Positions 1 to 7,416 of a DNA stretch of 16,497 nucleotides are shown here, in pieces. Source of the DNA: Bacteroidia bacterium (GTDB taxonomy: Bacteria; Bacteroidota; Bacteroidia; Bacteroidales; Prolixibacteraceae); assembly GCA_025358395.1 (NCBI GenBank), contig JANYJT010000011.1, positions 1 through 16,497 on the forward strand. The letters run 5' to 3'. The notes below the pieces were generated by a model, which had not been told where the DNA came from, ran no database searches, and saw nothing but the letters and a program-made list of their open reading frames with translations. Within the stretch, counting starts at the first letter, position 1, and each line of letters begins with the position of its first letter. Position numbers and translations under genes: made by a program.

Positions 1-145
1 CCTGAATATCTGCCACATCTCCAGGTATCACATTGGTAGTAAAAACGACCACACCTTCTACGCGTGCAACGGCTTTCCCTTCAGCCCCTGCATCCAGAAT
101 CTCGACATTCAGTAACAAAGGCAAGTTTTTATTTTTTCTTCCCAC
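1..145 (-). CDS. rlmD: 23S rRNA (uracil-5-)-methyltransferase RlmD-like, N-terminal fragment (TRAM domain)
   Basis: Forty-eight codons are visible before the gene leaves the window on the left. The start is a GTG at 145-143, giving a basic leader (V/M-G-R-K-N-K-N-L-P) followed by a small beta-rich TRAM-like segment with the motifs VEILDAGAEGKAVARVEG and TNVIPGDVADIQ. This pattern is the usual beginning of Bacteroidota RlmD/RumA proteins, SAM-dependent enzymes that make 5-methyluridine in 23S rRNA; the TRAM domain binds the RNA and the methyltransferase domain comes later, outside this window. GTG is chosen because no in-frame ATG lies nearby and the MGRK-type start fits the family. The gene is co-directional with the KdsC-like gene upstream but separated by 219 bp with an inverted repeat. 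A related TRAM-containing paralogue (TrmA/RlmC type) cannot be excluded from 48 residues. Confidence 0.72.
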   Translation of the reverse strand, partial: MGRKNKNLPLLLNVEILDAGAEGKAVARVEGVVVFTTNVIPGDVADIQ

Positions 146-180
146 TTTTTGGAATTTAAAAAGTATGTGTTAATCAAAAT

Positions 181-360
181 GAGGGGGCGAGTGGGCGAAG
201 GGGAGAGGGGGTGAATGCTATTCCCTATATTCAAGTATCATCTACGTTTAACCCTTTGTGCAATTGTACTGAAATCCAAATCTTACTTGTGCAGTACAAT
301 CAATTTACTCATGTTCAGAGTTCAGATCGCCCCGTCTCCCCGTCACCAAGTCTCCCCCTC
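181..360. repeat. G-rich/C-rich inverted repeat built of 8-nt units, between the kdsC-like gene and rlmD
   Basis: The left arm is 181-214 and the right arm 327-360; the right arm reverse-complemented matches the left at 27 of 34 positions without gaps. Each arm is an array of 8-nt units of the form GAnnGGGn, for example GAAGGGGA on the left and GACGGGGA on the reverse complement of the right. The 112-nt spacer holds a perfect 9-bp inverted repeat, ATTGTACTG at 263-271 and CAGTACAAT at 292-300. In the minus-strand transcript the first arm starts 4 nt after the KdsC-like stop codon and the second arm ends 35 nt before the rlmD start. The rest of the 146-364 gap shows no convincing gene. A role in termination or mRNA processing is inference. 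Confidence 0.7.
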
Positions 361-364
361 TTCC

Positions 365-895
365 TCAAAAGCTGCTCCAATTAATGCTCTCAGGGTGACT
401 CCATTTTTCCTGCGCGCGCAACACCTGCTCAATGACATCTCTGACACATCCCTCACCGCCATTTCGGTGTGAAATGTAGGCGGAAATCTCTTTAATTTCA
501 GGAGCTGCGTCGTTTGGGCAAACCGGCAAGCCAACCAAAGTCATCACGTTGTAATCAGGAATGTCATCACCCATGTAGAGTACCTCATTGGCGGTAATAT
601 TATTTTTCTCCATGAAATCATACAGGCATGGGACTTTATCCAGCGTCCCCATGTAGACCTGGCTAATACCCAGTCGTTCAAGTCTGCCCCTCGTATCTTG
701 TGTCTTACCTCCGGTGATGATACCAATCGGATAACCCAGTTTAATGGCATACATGATGGCATAACCATCCTTCATATTTGCTGTGCGAACAGGGTCGCCA
801 TCAGGGGAAAGCCCAAGGACATTGTGTGACAATACGCCGTCAACATCGAAAACAAAACCTTTAATCTTACTTAGTTCTTCTTTGAAAAATGCCAT
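365..895 (-). CDS. kdsC: KdsC-type HAD phosphatase (3-deoxy-manno-octulosonate-8-phosphate phosphatase)
   Basis: A 176-residue single-domain HAD hydrolase, the normal length for KdsC. HAD motif I is DVDGVL with nucleophile D17 and general acid/base D19. MKDGYAI (41-47) matches the substrate-loop region of KdsC, motif II is ITGG (T61), K87 is a candidate motif III lysine, and motif IV is GDDIPD (D110, D111). There is no cap domain, as expected for the C0-type tetrameric KdsC family. The reaction would be removal of phosphate from Kdo 8-phosphate in the cytoplasm, a step toward the Kdo of lipopolysaccharide. Its ATG (895) lies one base beyond the stop codon of the DUF2520 gene, so the two are very probably translated from one mRNA. 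Related sugar-phosphate HAD phosphatases of the same fold (YrbI family) are the main alternative. Confidence 0.85.
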   Translation of the reverse strand: MAFFKEELSKIKGFVFDVDGVLSHNVLGLSPDGDPVRTANMKDGYAIMYAIKLGYPIGIITGGKTQDTRGRLERLGISQVYMGTLDKVPCLYDFMEKNNITANEVLYMGDDIPDYNVMTLVGLPVCPNDAAPEIKEISAYISHRNGGEGCVRDVIEQVLRAQEKWSHPESINWSSF

Positions 896-896
896 A

Positions 897-1661
897 TTAT
901 TGATGCAATTGTTTAATATCTTGACTGATAAGTTGATAGATGTTTTGCCATTCGGGAAGTTGTTCCAGCATCTTAAGGTGAAGTTCCAAAATCATTTGAT
1001 TTCCGCGCATTGCAGGCCCTGTTTGAACTTCCTCCGGTGGAAATGTCATCACCTTTTGGGCAGTTTCAAGTATTAATGGCTTAAGTATTTCAAAATCAAG
1101 ATTCTGATTTTTTAGAAGCTGTGCTCCGATGGAATATAAATGGTTCACAAAGTTACAAACAAAAACGGCTGCCAGGTGAAGCTGTCTTCGCTTTGTTGAA
1201 TCAATGTGAAACACTTGCCCCGAAATGAGATTGGCCAGCTGTTGTAGTTTTTCCAGATTGTGCGTGTTGTTGGCCTCGATACAAATTGGAATGGTTCCGA
1301 AATCGACATCCTTTTGGCTGGATAAAGTTTGCAAAGGGTAAAAAACCCCGTAATTCGGAGAGAACGGTGCAAGGATTTCCATTGGAACGCTCCCGGAGGT
1401 ATGAATGATCAATTGATTGCTAATCGCAGAGTTGACCGGGATTTCAGGGATAGCTTCCTCAGTGACAGCCAGAATATACAAGTCAGCATCAGTTCTGATT
1501 TCCATTTTGGAGGTGGTGAAAGAGCTCTCCAGCATCAGGGACAAAGGAATGCCTTTTGATTCAGAACGGCCAAAAACCTGAGTAATTTCAATCTCTTTGG
1601 CACGAAGAGCCAATCCCAATCTTGTGGCTAAATTTCCCGTACCTATTAAGACGATCCGCAT
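897..1661 (-). CDS. Rossmann-like NAD(P)-binding protein with DUF2520 domain
   Basis: A 254-residue protein with two recognisable parts. The N-terminal Rossmann fold starts at once with the dinucleotide-binding motif GTGNLA (7-12) and contains HTSGS (87-91), as in ProC/F420-dependent oxidoreductase relatives. The C-terminal helical DUF2520 domain carries GVFYPLQT (105-112), RRQLHLAAVF (158-167) and QTGPAMRGN (213-221), the signature strings of this family. The physiological substrate is not known; by fold it would be an NAD(P)-dependent reductase or dehydrogenase in the cytoplasm. It is the first gene of a minus-strand pair with the KdsC-like phosphatase, a pairing I know from other Bacteroidota. 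The ATG at 1661 is preferred over an out-of-frame ATG at 1665, and a TATTTTTG box lies 15 nt upstream. Confidence 0.82.
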   Translation of the reverse strand: MRIVLIGTGNLATRLGLALRAKEIEITQVFGRSESKGIPLSLMLESSFTTSKMEIRTDADLYILAVTEEAIPEIPVNSAISNQLIIHTSGSVPMEILAPFSPNYGVFYPLQTLSSQKDVDFGTIPICIEANNTHNLEKLQQLANLISGQVFHIDSTKRRQLHLAAVFVCNFVNHLYSIGAQLLKNQNLDFEILKPLILETAQKVMTFPPEEVQTGPAMRGNQMILELHLKMLEQLPEWQNIYQLISQDIKQLHQ

Positions 1662-1676
1662 TCATTTATTTTTTTG

Positions 1677-1684
1677 CAAAAATA
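1677..1684 (-). promoter_or_regulatory. Bacteroidota -7 box for the DUF2520-kdsC operon
   Basis: On the minus strand the sequence reads TATTTTTG, an exact match to the Bacteroidota sigma-A -7 consensus TAnnTTTG, and sits 15 nt before the ATG at 1661. No strong -33 TTG element is visible at the expected 19-21 nt further upstream, so the call rests mainly on the -7 box and its position. Confidence 0.5.
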
Positions 1685-1719
1685 GGGTAATTATCATTAA
1701 ATCGTTATGTTATAAATTT

Positions 1720-1727
1720 TAACTTTG
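1720..1727 (+). promoter_or_regulatory. Bacteroidota -7 box for the ppdK gene
   Basis: TAACTTTG matches TAnnTTTG and lies 51 nt upstream of the ppdK ATG. It is in divergent orientation to the box at 1677-1684, so the 117-bp gap 1662-1778 appears to hold two back-to-back promoters. A -33 element is not obvious. Confidence 0.5.
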
Positions 1728-1778
1728 CAGGCAATTTTATGAAAGGGATGTAATTCTCAAACCAAATATTTATATTTT

Positions 1779-4490
1779 ATGACGAAGTATGTTTATACAT
1801 TTGGCAACGGCCAGGCAGAAGGTCGTGCAGGGATGAAAAACTTGTTGGGTGGCAAAGGTGCTAACCTGGCTGAGATGAATCTCATTGGTGTACCAGTTCC
1901 ACCCGGATTCACAATTACCACTGACGTTTGTACCGAGTTTACTGCAAATGGTAAAGATGCGGCATTCTCGTTGATCGGGAAAGATGTGCAAGCAGCAGTC
2001 GCATACATTGAAAATATTACAGGAACCAAATTTGGTTCGAAAGAAAATCCCTGTTTAGTTTCTGTTCGTTCAGGAGCAAGAGCTTCTATGCCAGGTATGA
2101 TGGACACCATCCTGAACCTTGGTTTGAATGACTTGGCAGTTGAAGGTATCGCGCTGAAGTCAGGAAATCCACGCTTTGCCTGGGATTCTTACCGACGTTT
2201 CGTACAAATGTATGGTGATGTTGTGTTGGGTATGAAACCTCACAGTAAGACGGATATTGATCCTTTCGAAGAGATCATCGAGCACATGAAAGAGGAAAAT
2301 TGTATCAAAGAAGACACTGATTTTACAGTTGAAAATTTGAAAACTTTGGTTCTTCGCTTCAAAGCTGCCGTTTTGAATGTAACAGGCAGAGATTTTCCTG
2401 TTGATCCATGGGAGCAACTTTGGGGTGCAGTCGCCGCCGTTTTTGAAAGCTGGATGAATGATCGTGCCATATATTACCGAAGACTTAACAACATTCCTGT
2501 TGAGTGGGGAACAGCTGTCAATGTTCAGGCAATGGTTTTTGGAAACATGGGTGGAAACTCGGCAACAGGTGTTGGTTTTACCCGTGACGCTTCAACAGGA
2601 GAAAATATGTTCATTGGTGAATACCTGATCAATGCTCAGGGTGAAGATGTTGTAGCCGGTATTCGTACCCCACAGCAGATCACCAAAATTGGTTCGCAGC
2701 GTTGGGCCGAACTTCAAAATGTTACAGAGGAAGAGCGTTCCTCTAAATTTCCTTCACTGGAAGAAACCATGCCAAAAGCCTACAGTCAGCTGATGGAAAT
2801 TCAGGAAAAACTGGAAGGTCATTACAAGGACATGCAGGACATAGAATTTACCATTCAGGATGGTAAACTCTGGTTGCTGCAAACCCGCAATGGCAAACGT
2901 ACCGGTGCAGCGATGTTAAAAATTGCCGTTGACCTTTTGAGTGAAGGTAAGATCGACGAGAAAACAGCCATGTTAAGAGTAGAGCCTAATAAGTTGGACG
3001 AACTTTTGCATCCGGTATTTGATGTTAATGCACTCAAAACTGCCAAATTAATTGGCAAAGGCCTTCCGGCTTCACCGGGAGCGGCAACAGGCCAGATTGT
3101 TTTCTTCGCCGATGAAGCAAAAAAATATGAGAACTCTATCCTGGTAAGGATTGAGACTTCTCCTGAAGATCTTGAAGGTATGAACATTGCCCGTGGTATC
3201 TTAACTGCAAGAGGCGGGATGACTTCTCATGCCGCTGTTGTTGCACGTGGAATGGGGAAATGCTGTGTTTCCGGTGCAGGTGCCTTGAGGATCAACTACA
3301 AGACCCGTACGATGGAAGCTGCAGGAAAAGTTTACAACGAAGGTGACTGGATCTCACTGAATGGCTCCACTGGTGAAGTTTTTGACGGAAAAGTCAAAAC
3401 CCAGGAAGCAACTATCAGCGATGATTTTGCGAAAGTGATGGAACTGGCCGACAAATATACCCGCATGTCTGTTCGTACCAATGCCGATACGCCAAATGAT
3501 GCAGTCAAAGCTCGTCAATTTGGTGCAAAAGGCATCGGACTTTGCCGTACTGAGCACATGTTTTTTGAGGGCGCCCGTATCAAAGCCATGCGTGAAATGA
3601 TCCTGGCTTCTTCCATTGACGGCAGAAAGGCTGCCCTGGCAAAATTACTTCCATATCAGCGCGCCGACTTTGAGGGAATCTTCGAAGCAATGGCCGGATA
3701 TGGTGTAACAGTACGTTTGCTCGATCCGCCATTGCACGAATTTGTGCCACACGAACTGGCTATGCAGAAGGAACTTGCCGAGGAGATGGGCCTTACTTTA
3801 GATCAAATCAAATCCAAAATAAGTGACTTGGAGGAATTTAATCCTATGTTAGGCCACCGTGGTTGCCGTTTGGGGATTACTTATCCCGAAATAACTGAAA
3901 TGCAGGCTCGCGCCATCATTGAGGCAGCCCTGAATCTCAAAGCCAAAGGTGTTGATGCTCGACCTGAAATTATGGTGCCGCTAGTGGGCACTGTTGCTGA
4001 GTTGAAAAATCAGACGGATGTCATCCATGCGACCATTCAAACAGTTTTTGCGGAAAGAAACGCAAAAATTGACTACCTGGTCGGAACGATGATTGAGGTT
4101 CCAAGGGCTGCCTTAACAGCTGAAAATATTGCCAAAGAGGCTGATTTCTTCTCATTTGGTACCAATGACCTTACCCAGATGACCATGGGATTCTCCCGTG
4201 ACGATGCCGGGAAATTCCTTCCTGATTATCTTGACAGGGGAATCCTGAAAAATGATCCTTTCCAGATTCTGGATCAGCATGGTGTTGGTATTCTGGTGGA
4301 GATGGGAGTTACCAAAGGCCGCTCAACCAAACCAGGACTGAAAATCGGTATTTGCGGTGAACATGGTGGTGAACCAAGTTCTGTCGAATTCTGCGATAAG
4401 GTTGGTTTAGACTATGTCAGTTGTTCTCCTTTCCGTGTGCCGATCGCACGTTTGGCAGCTGCTCAAGCCAATGTTAAGAAGAATGGATAA
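1779..4490 (+). CDS. ppdK: Pyruvate, phosphate dikinase
   Basis: A 903-residue PPDK, slightly longer than the 874 residues of the Clostridium symbiosum enzyme. It interconverts pyruvate + ATP + Pi with phosphoenolpyruvate + AMP + PPi in the cytoplasm. The N-terminal ATP-grasp nucleotide-binding domain opens with LLGGKGANLAEM and contains VSVRSGARASMPGMMDTIL. The swivelling phosphohistidine domain has GGMTSHAAVVARG, with catalytic H484 and the neighbouring T482 that is the regulatory site in plant enzymes. The C-terminal TIM barrel has GTMIEVPRAAL, the FGTNDLTQ string and GICGEHGGEPSS with catalytic C859. The His and Cys are spaced as in the characterised enzyme (455/831). The PTS-like GGMTSHA plus the ATP-grasp head exclude PEP synthase, which has a different head. 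The gene stands alone, with its own promoter box upstream and a terminator downstream. In anaerobes it can run toward pyruvate, saving energy through PPi; direction here is not shown by the sequence. Confidence 0.97.
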   Translation: MTKYVYTFGNGQAEGRAGMKNLLGGKGANLAEMNLIGVPVPPGFTITTDVCTEFTANGKDAAFSLIGKDVQAAVAYIENITGTKFGSKENPCLVSVRSGARASMPGMMDTILNLGLNDLAVEGIALKSGNPRFAWDSYRRFVQMYGDVVLGMKPHSKTDIDPFEEIIEHMKEENCIKEDTDFTVENLKTLVLRFKAAVLNVTGRDFPVDPWEQLWGAVAAVFESWMNDRAIYYRRLNNIPVEWGTAVNVQAMVFGNMGGNSATGVGFTRDASTGENMFIGEYLINAQGEDVVAGIRTPQQITKIGSQRWAELQNVTEEERSSKFPSLEETMPKAYSQLMEIQEKLEGHYKDMQDIEFTIQDGKLWLLQTRNGKRTGAAMLKIAVDLLSEGKIDEKTAMLRVEPNKLDELLHPVFDVNALKTAKLIGKGLPASPGAATGQIVFFADEAKKYENSILVRIETSPEDLEGMNIARGILTARGGMTSHAAVVARGMGKCCVSGAGALRINYKTRTMEAAGKVYNEGDWISLNGSTGEVFDGKVKTQEATISDDFAKVMELADKYTRMSVRTNADTPNDAVKARQFGAKGIGLCRTEHMFFEGARIKAMREMILASSIDGRKAALAKLLPYQRADFEGIFEAMAGYGVTVRLLDPPLHEFVPHELAMQKELAEEMGLTLDQIKSKISDLEEFNPMLGHRGCRLGITYPEITEMQARAIIEAALNLKAKGVDARPEIMVPLVGTVAELKNQTDVIHATIQTVFAERNAKIDYLVGTMIEVPRAALTAENIAKEADFFSFGTNDLTQMTMGFSRDDAGKFLPDYLDRGILKNDPFQILDQHGVGILVEMGVTKGRSTKPGLKIGICGEHGGEPSSVEFCDKVGLDYVSCSPFRVPIARLAAAQANVKKNG

Positions 4491-4542
4491 TTTACACAGG
4501 CGCTAATTTTTGCCTGTAACAGTTCTAAATTGTAATTATTAC

Positions 4543-4573
4543 AAAAAAGGGGGTCTTTCGGGACTCCTTTTTT
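4543..4573 (+). terminator. Rho-independent terminator after ppdK
   Basis: A 13-pair stem (4543-4555 with 4561-4573; one G-A mismatch and two wobbles) closes a 5-nt TTTCG loop; its 3' side ends in six T. It follows the ppdK stop by 52 nt. Two smaller palindromes precede it: ACAGGC/GCCTGT at 4496-4501 and 4512-4517, and TGTAATTATTACA at 4531-4543, the latter overlapping the stem base. Confidence 0.8.
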
Positions 4574-4596
4574 ACATTTTACGATTGGTTTTTTCT

Positions 4597-4604
4597 TATT
4601 TTTG
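4597..4604 (+). promoter_or_regulatory. Bacteroidota -7 box for the ccsBA gene
   Basis: TATTTTTG matches TAnnTTTG and lies 29 nt before the ccsBA ATG, directly downstream of the ppdK terminator. A TTGG occurs at 4585-4588, too close to serve as a standard -33 element, so the match rests on the -7 box. Confidence 0.5.
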
Positions 4605-4633
4605 CGAGTCTATTTGATACTTAAATTCATGTT

Positions 4634-7339
4634 ATGATCACACAATTGAAGAAAACCATATTTTCCACTACCACTGCCGGATTTGCCTTGTTGCTTCTTG
4701 CTGTTGTTCTTGGCGTGGCCACCTTTGTAGAAAGTTCTTATGGAGCTGAAGCAGCCAAGGCATTGGTTTATGGCTCACTTTGGTTCGAGCTGTTGTTGGT
4801 TTTCCTTTCAGTGGCCATGGGCGTAATTTATTTCCGAAACAGGTTATACAAGAAGGAGAAAATGACCGTCGGACTATTTCACCTCGCATTTATTATAATG
4901 GTTATTGGTGCCGGTGTAACAAGGTATATAGGTGAAGAGGGTGTCATTCACATCAGAGAAGGAGAGTCCTCTTCCGAGCTAGTCACTTCTGATCAATATT
5001 TTCACATGCTGGTATCGCAGGGAGAATTGCATTTGGAGGGTGAACAAAAAGTACTCTTGACCCCATTCTCGGAAGGTGCAATCAATGCTTCTTTTGATTT
5101 GAACGGAAAGAAATTGAAAGTCAGGTCTGTCGAATATCTTTACAATGCTCAGACTGGCAATCAGTCCGGATCCCGGATGGGCGGAATGATGAAGCAGGGA
5201 AAAGGTGTAAAAGTGAAATTATCGGATGGCTCGAAAGAAGAGTTTGTGACGGTGTTGATAAGCGACGAAGGTCAGGCAGTTTCTGTCAAAGGACAATTCA
5301 ATGGTGCAGACTTTGAAATATGGATTGGTCCAAAAACTGAAATTTTGCCTTTTGCCATCCATTTGAAAGATTTTCAACTGATCCGATATCCCGGATCGAT
5401 GAGTCCATCCTCCTACAAGAGTGAAGTAACATTGATTGATAAGGAACAAGGAGTGAACATGGATTTCTCCATCTACATGAATAACGTGTTGAAACATAGA
5501 GGATATAGGTTTTATCAATCCTCTTTTGATCAGGACGAGAAAGGGACTATTCTGTCAGTTAACAGGGATATGCCCGGCACTATTTTGACTTATATTGGCT
5601 ATTGTCTTCTGTTTGTGGCCATCCTACTTTCCATATTTAACAAGAAGAGTTATTTCTTCCGTTTGATGCAAAAGGCATCGAAACCCGTTAAGGCCATGCT
5701 GCTTCTCTCTTTGGTATTTCTTTCCGGACAGGTTATTGGCGCCGAAGTTTCAAAAAAAGCTGCCAGGGATTTTGCCGGAGTATGGGTACAGGGACACGAT
5801 GGCCGAGTGGAACCATTCAGTACGTTGGCCTATGAAGTTGTCATGAAGATTTCCCGTTCAGAGAGTTTAAACGGTCTATCGCCGGAGCAAGCCGTTTTGA
5901 GCATGATCACTTATCCTGAAGATTGGCAAAAAGTGCCTATGATTGTCGTGTCGGAAAGTAAAATTGAACAACTTCTAGGCATTTCTTCGGGAAAAGCCTC
6001 ATTTGCTGACTTCTTTGACGGCAAGGGCAACTATAAAATGATGAAGGAGGTAGGCGAGGCTTACGCCAAGCAGCCATCTGAACGTGGTACATTCGACAAT
6101 GCCATCATCAAGGTTGACGACAGGCTGAATGTCGCTTACCTGGTCTTCAAAGGGGAACTTCTTCGTATGTTTCCTTCATCAGATCCCAAGAATACAAAAT
6201 GGGAGGACCTTACCACTGCTCCTGCTTCGACATCCGGTGCCATGATTGTCAAAGTATTCTCGGATTACTTGAATGCTGTTCAAAACAATGATGAATCGCG
6301 CCAAAAGGCGGATCTCGCTTTGATAGAGCAGTTTCAGCGAAAGCTTGGATCGGAATTGATTCCCGGAGCTGCCAAGCAGAATCTGGAGATCCTCTACAAC
6401 AGGGTAAACATTTTCAAAGATTTGACTTTCCTCTATTTGCTGACGGGATTGGTATTGATGGTTTTCTATTTCAGGGCACTGCTCACAACCGGTTCAATGA
6501 ACCAAAAAATTGTCCTGTACACCGGTTGGATTTTTCTGGCCGGATTCGCTCTGCATACAATCGGTCTGATTATCCGGGGATACATTGCGGGCCATATGCC
6601 CTGGAGCGATGGGTATGAATCAATGATCTACATTGCCTGGGCCGGGATGCTGGCAGGATTGATTTTTGCCCGGAGAAACCCGATGGTGATGGGTGCTGCT
6701 GCTTTGCTTTCCGGACTTACACTTTTCGTGGCGCAGATGAGCTGGCTTAATCCGGAAATTACCAATCTGGTTCCTGTCTTGAAATCTTACTGGCTTGCAC
6801 TTCATGTGGCTGTTATCACTGCCAGTTATGGATTTTTAGGCGTAAGCGCGATCATTGGATTGCTGAACATGCTATCGGCCAGTCTGGTAAAGCCTGAGAA
6901 CAAATTGCGTGTTCAGCGCAACATCCGCCACATGACCTGGATCAACGAAGCGTCAATGATTTTGGGACTTTATCTGCTCACGATCGGGACTTTTCTTGGT
7001 GCCATTTGGGCGAATGAATCCTGGGGAAGATATTGGGGATGGGATCCAAAAGAGACCTGGTCGCTGGTAACCATTCTTGTGTATGCCTTCATTACGCACA
7101 TGCGTTTGATGCCGGGATACCGTGGATGGTTTGCAGTCAACCTGGCTTCTGTAGCCGGATTGTTGTGTGTCCTGATGACCTATCTGGGCGTGAACTATTA
7201 TCTCTCAGGTCTCCACTCTTACGGTAGCGGAAGCGCCTCATCTTTCCCGGTTGCTTTGATCGTTGTCATCGTTGTTGTGGGAGGTATAGCCTGGAAAGCC
7301 TATAACAATCTGTCAAAAATTGATCTAAAAGATGAATAA
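4634..7339 (+). CDS. ccsBA: Fused cytochrome c biogenesis protein CcsBA (ResB-CcsA, system II)
   Basis: A 901-residue polytopic membrane protein that exports haem and ligates it to CXXCH motifs of apocytochromes c on the outer face of the inner membrane. Residues 1 to about 340 are the ResB-like part: membrane segments near 13-32, 46-67, 78-97 and 313-335, with a soluble domain between. Another hydrophobic segment (about 352-372) leads into a periplasmic domain with GRVEPFSTLAYE. From about 590 the CcsA part has repeated membrane spans, MPWSDGYESM and the haem-binding WWD signature WGRYWGWDPKETW (797-809). Likely haem ligands by comparison with Helicobacter CcsBA are H83 (membrane), H724 (periplasmic), H822 (membrane) and H861 (periplasmic); the 39-residue H822-H861 distance fits. 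The fused gene is usual in Bacteroidota and epsilonproteobacteria. No cytochrome gene lies in the window. The ATG at 4634 follows an out-of-frame ATG at 4629. Confidence 0.93.
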   Translation: MITQLKKTIFSTTTAGFALLLLAVVLGVATFVESSYGAEAAKALVYGSLWFELLLVFLSVAMGVIYFRNRLYKKEKMTVGLFHLAFIIMVIGAGVTRYIGEEGVIHIREGESSSELVTSDQYFHMLVSQGELHLEGEQKVLLTPFSEGAINASFDLNGKKLKVRSVEYLYNAQTGNQSGSRMGGMMKQGKGVKVKLSDGSKEEFVTVLISDEGQAVSVKGQFNGADFEIWIGPKTEILPFAIHLKDFQLIRYPGSMSPSSYKSEVTLIDKEQGVNMDFSIYMNNVLKHRGYRFYQSSFDQDEKGTILSVNRDMPGTILTYIGYCLLFVAILLSIFNKKSYFFRLMQKASKPVKAMLLLSLVFLSGQVIGAEVSKKAARDFAGVWVQGHDGRVEPFSTLAYEVVMKISRSESLNGLSPEQAVLSMITYPEDWQKVPMIVVSESKIEQLLGISSGKASFADFFDGKGNYKMMKEVGEAYAKQPSERGTFDNAIIKVDDRLNVAYLVFKGELLRMFPSSDPKNTKWEDLTTAPASTSGAMIVKVFSDYLNAVQNNDESRQKADLALIEQFQRKLGSELIPGAAKQNLEILYNRVNIFKDLTFLYLLTGLVLMVFYFRALLTTGSMNQKIVLYTGWIFLAGFALHTIGLIIRGYIAGHMPWSDGYESMIYIAWAGMLAGLIFARRNPMVMGAAALLSGLTLFVAQMSWLNPEITNLVPVLKSYWLALHVAVITASYGFLGVSAIIGLLNMLSASLVKPENKLRVQRNIRHMTWINEASMILGLYLLTIGTFLGAIWANESWGRYWGWDPKETWSLVTILVYAFITHMRLMPGYRGWFAVNLASVAGLLCVLMTYLGVNYYLSGLHSYGSGSASSFPVALIVVIVVVGGIAWKAYNNLSKIDLKDE

Positions 7340-7340
7340 T

Positions 7341-7410
7341 TCATCCATCATCCATCATTCATCAATTTTTTCTCCTGTCTTATATCTTATAACTCATAAC
7401 TCATAATTTT
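7341..7410 (+). repeat. Two adjacent arrays of 7-nt tandem units after the ccsBA stop codon
   Basis: Starting one base after the ccsBA stop codon are TCATCCA (7341-7347), TCATCCA (7348-7354) and TCATTCA (7355-7361), with a degenerate fourth unit. A second array follows: ATCTTAT (7384-7390), AACTCAT (7391-7397) and AACTCAT (7398-7404), then AATTTTC. The stop codon itself is the centre of a palindrome, GATGAA-TAA-TTCATC (7331-7345). The stretch lies in the 77-bp gap before the lipoprotein gene and includes no obvious TAnnTTTG box. Confidence 0.6.
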
Positions 7411-7416
7411 CTTACC

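Noticed and set aside
215..472. An 85-codon plus-strand open frame
   Set aside because: It crosses the inverted repeat and the 3' end of the KdsC-like gene, has no family resemblance, and its composition reflects the C-rich repeat arm.
4531..4543. The palindrome TGTAATTATTACA as a regulator-binding operator
   Set aside because: It lies downstream of ppdK, touching the base of the terminator stem, and no regulator gene is near. A chance AT-rich palindrome is the simpler reading.
7341..7404. CRISPR-like array
   Set aside because: Units are only 7 nt with no spacers, and no cas gene is present.
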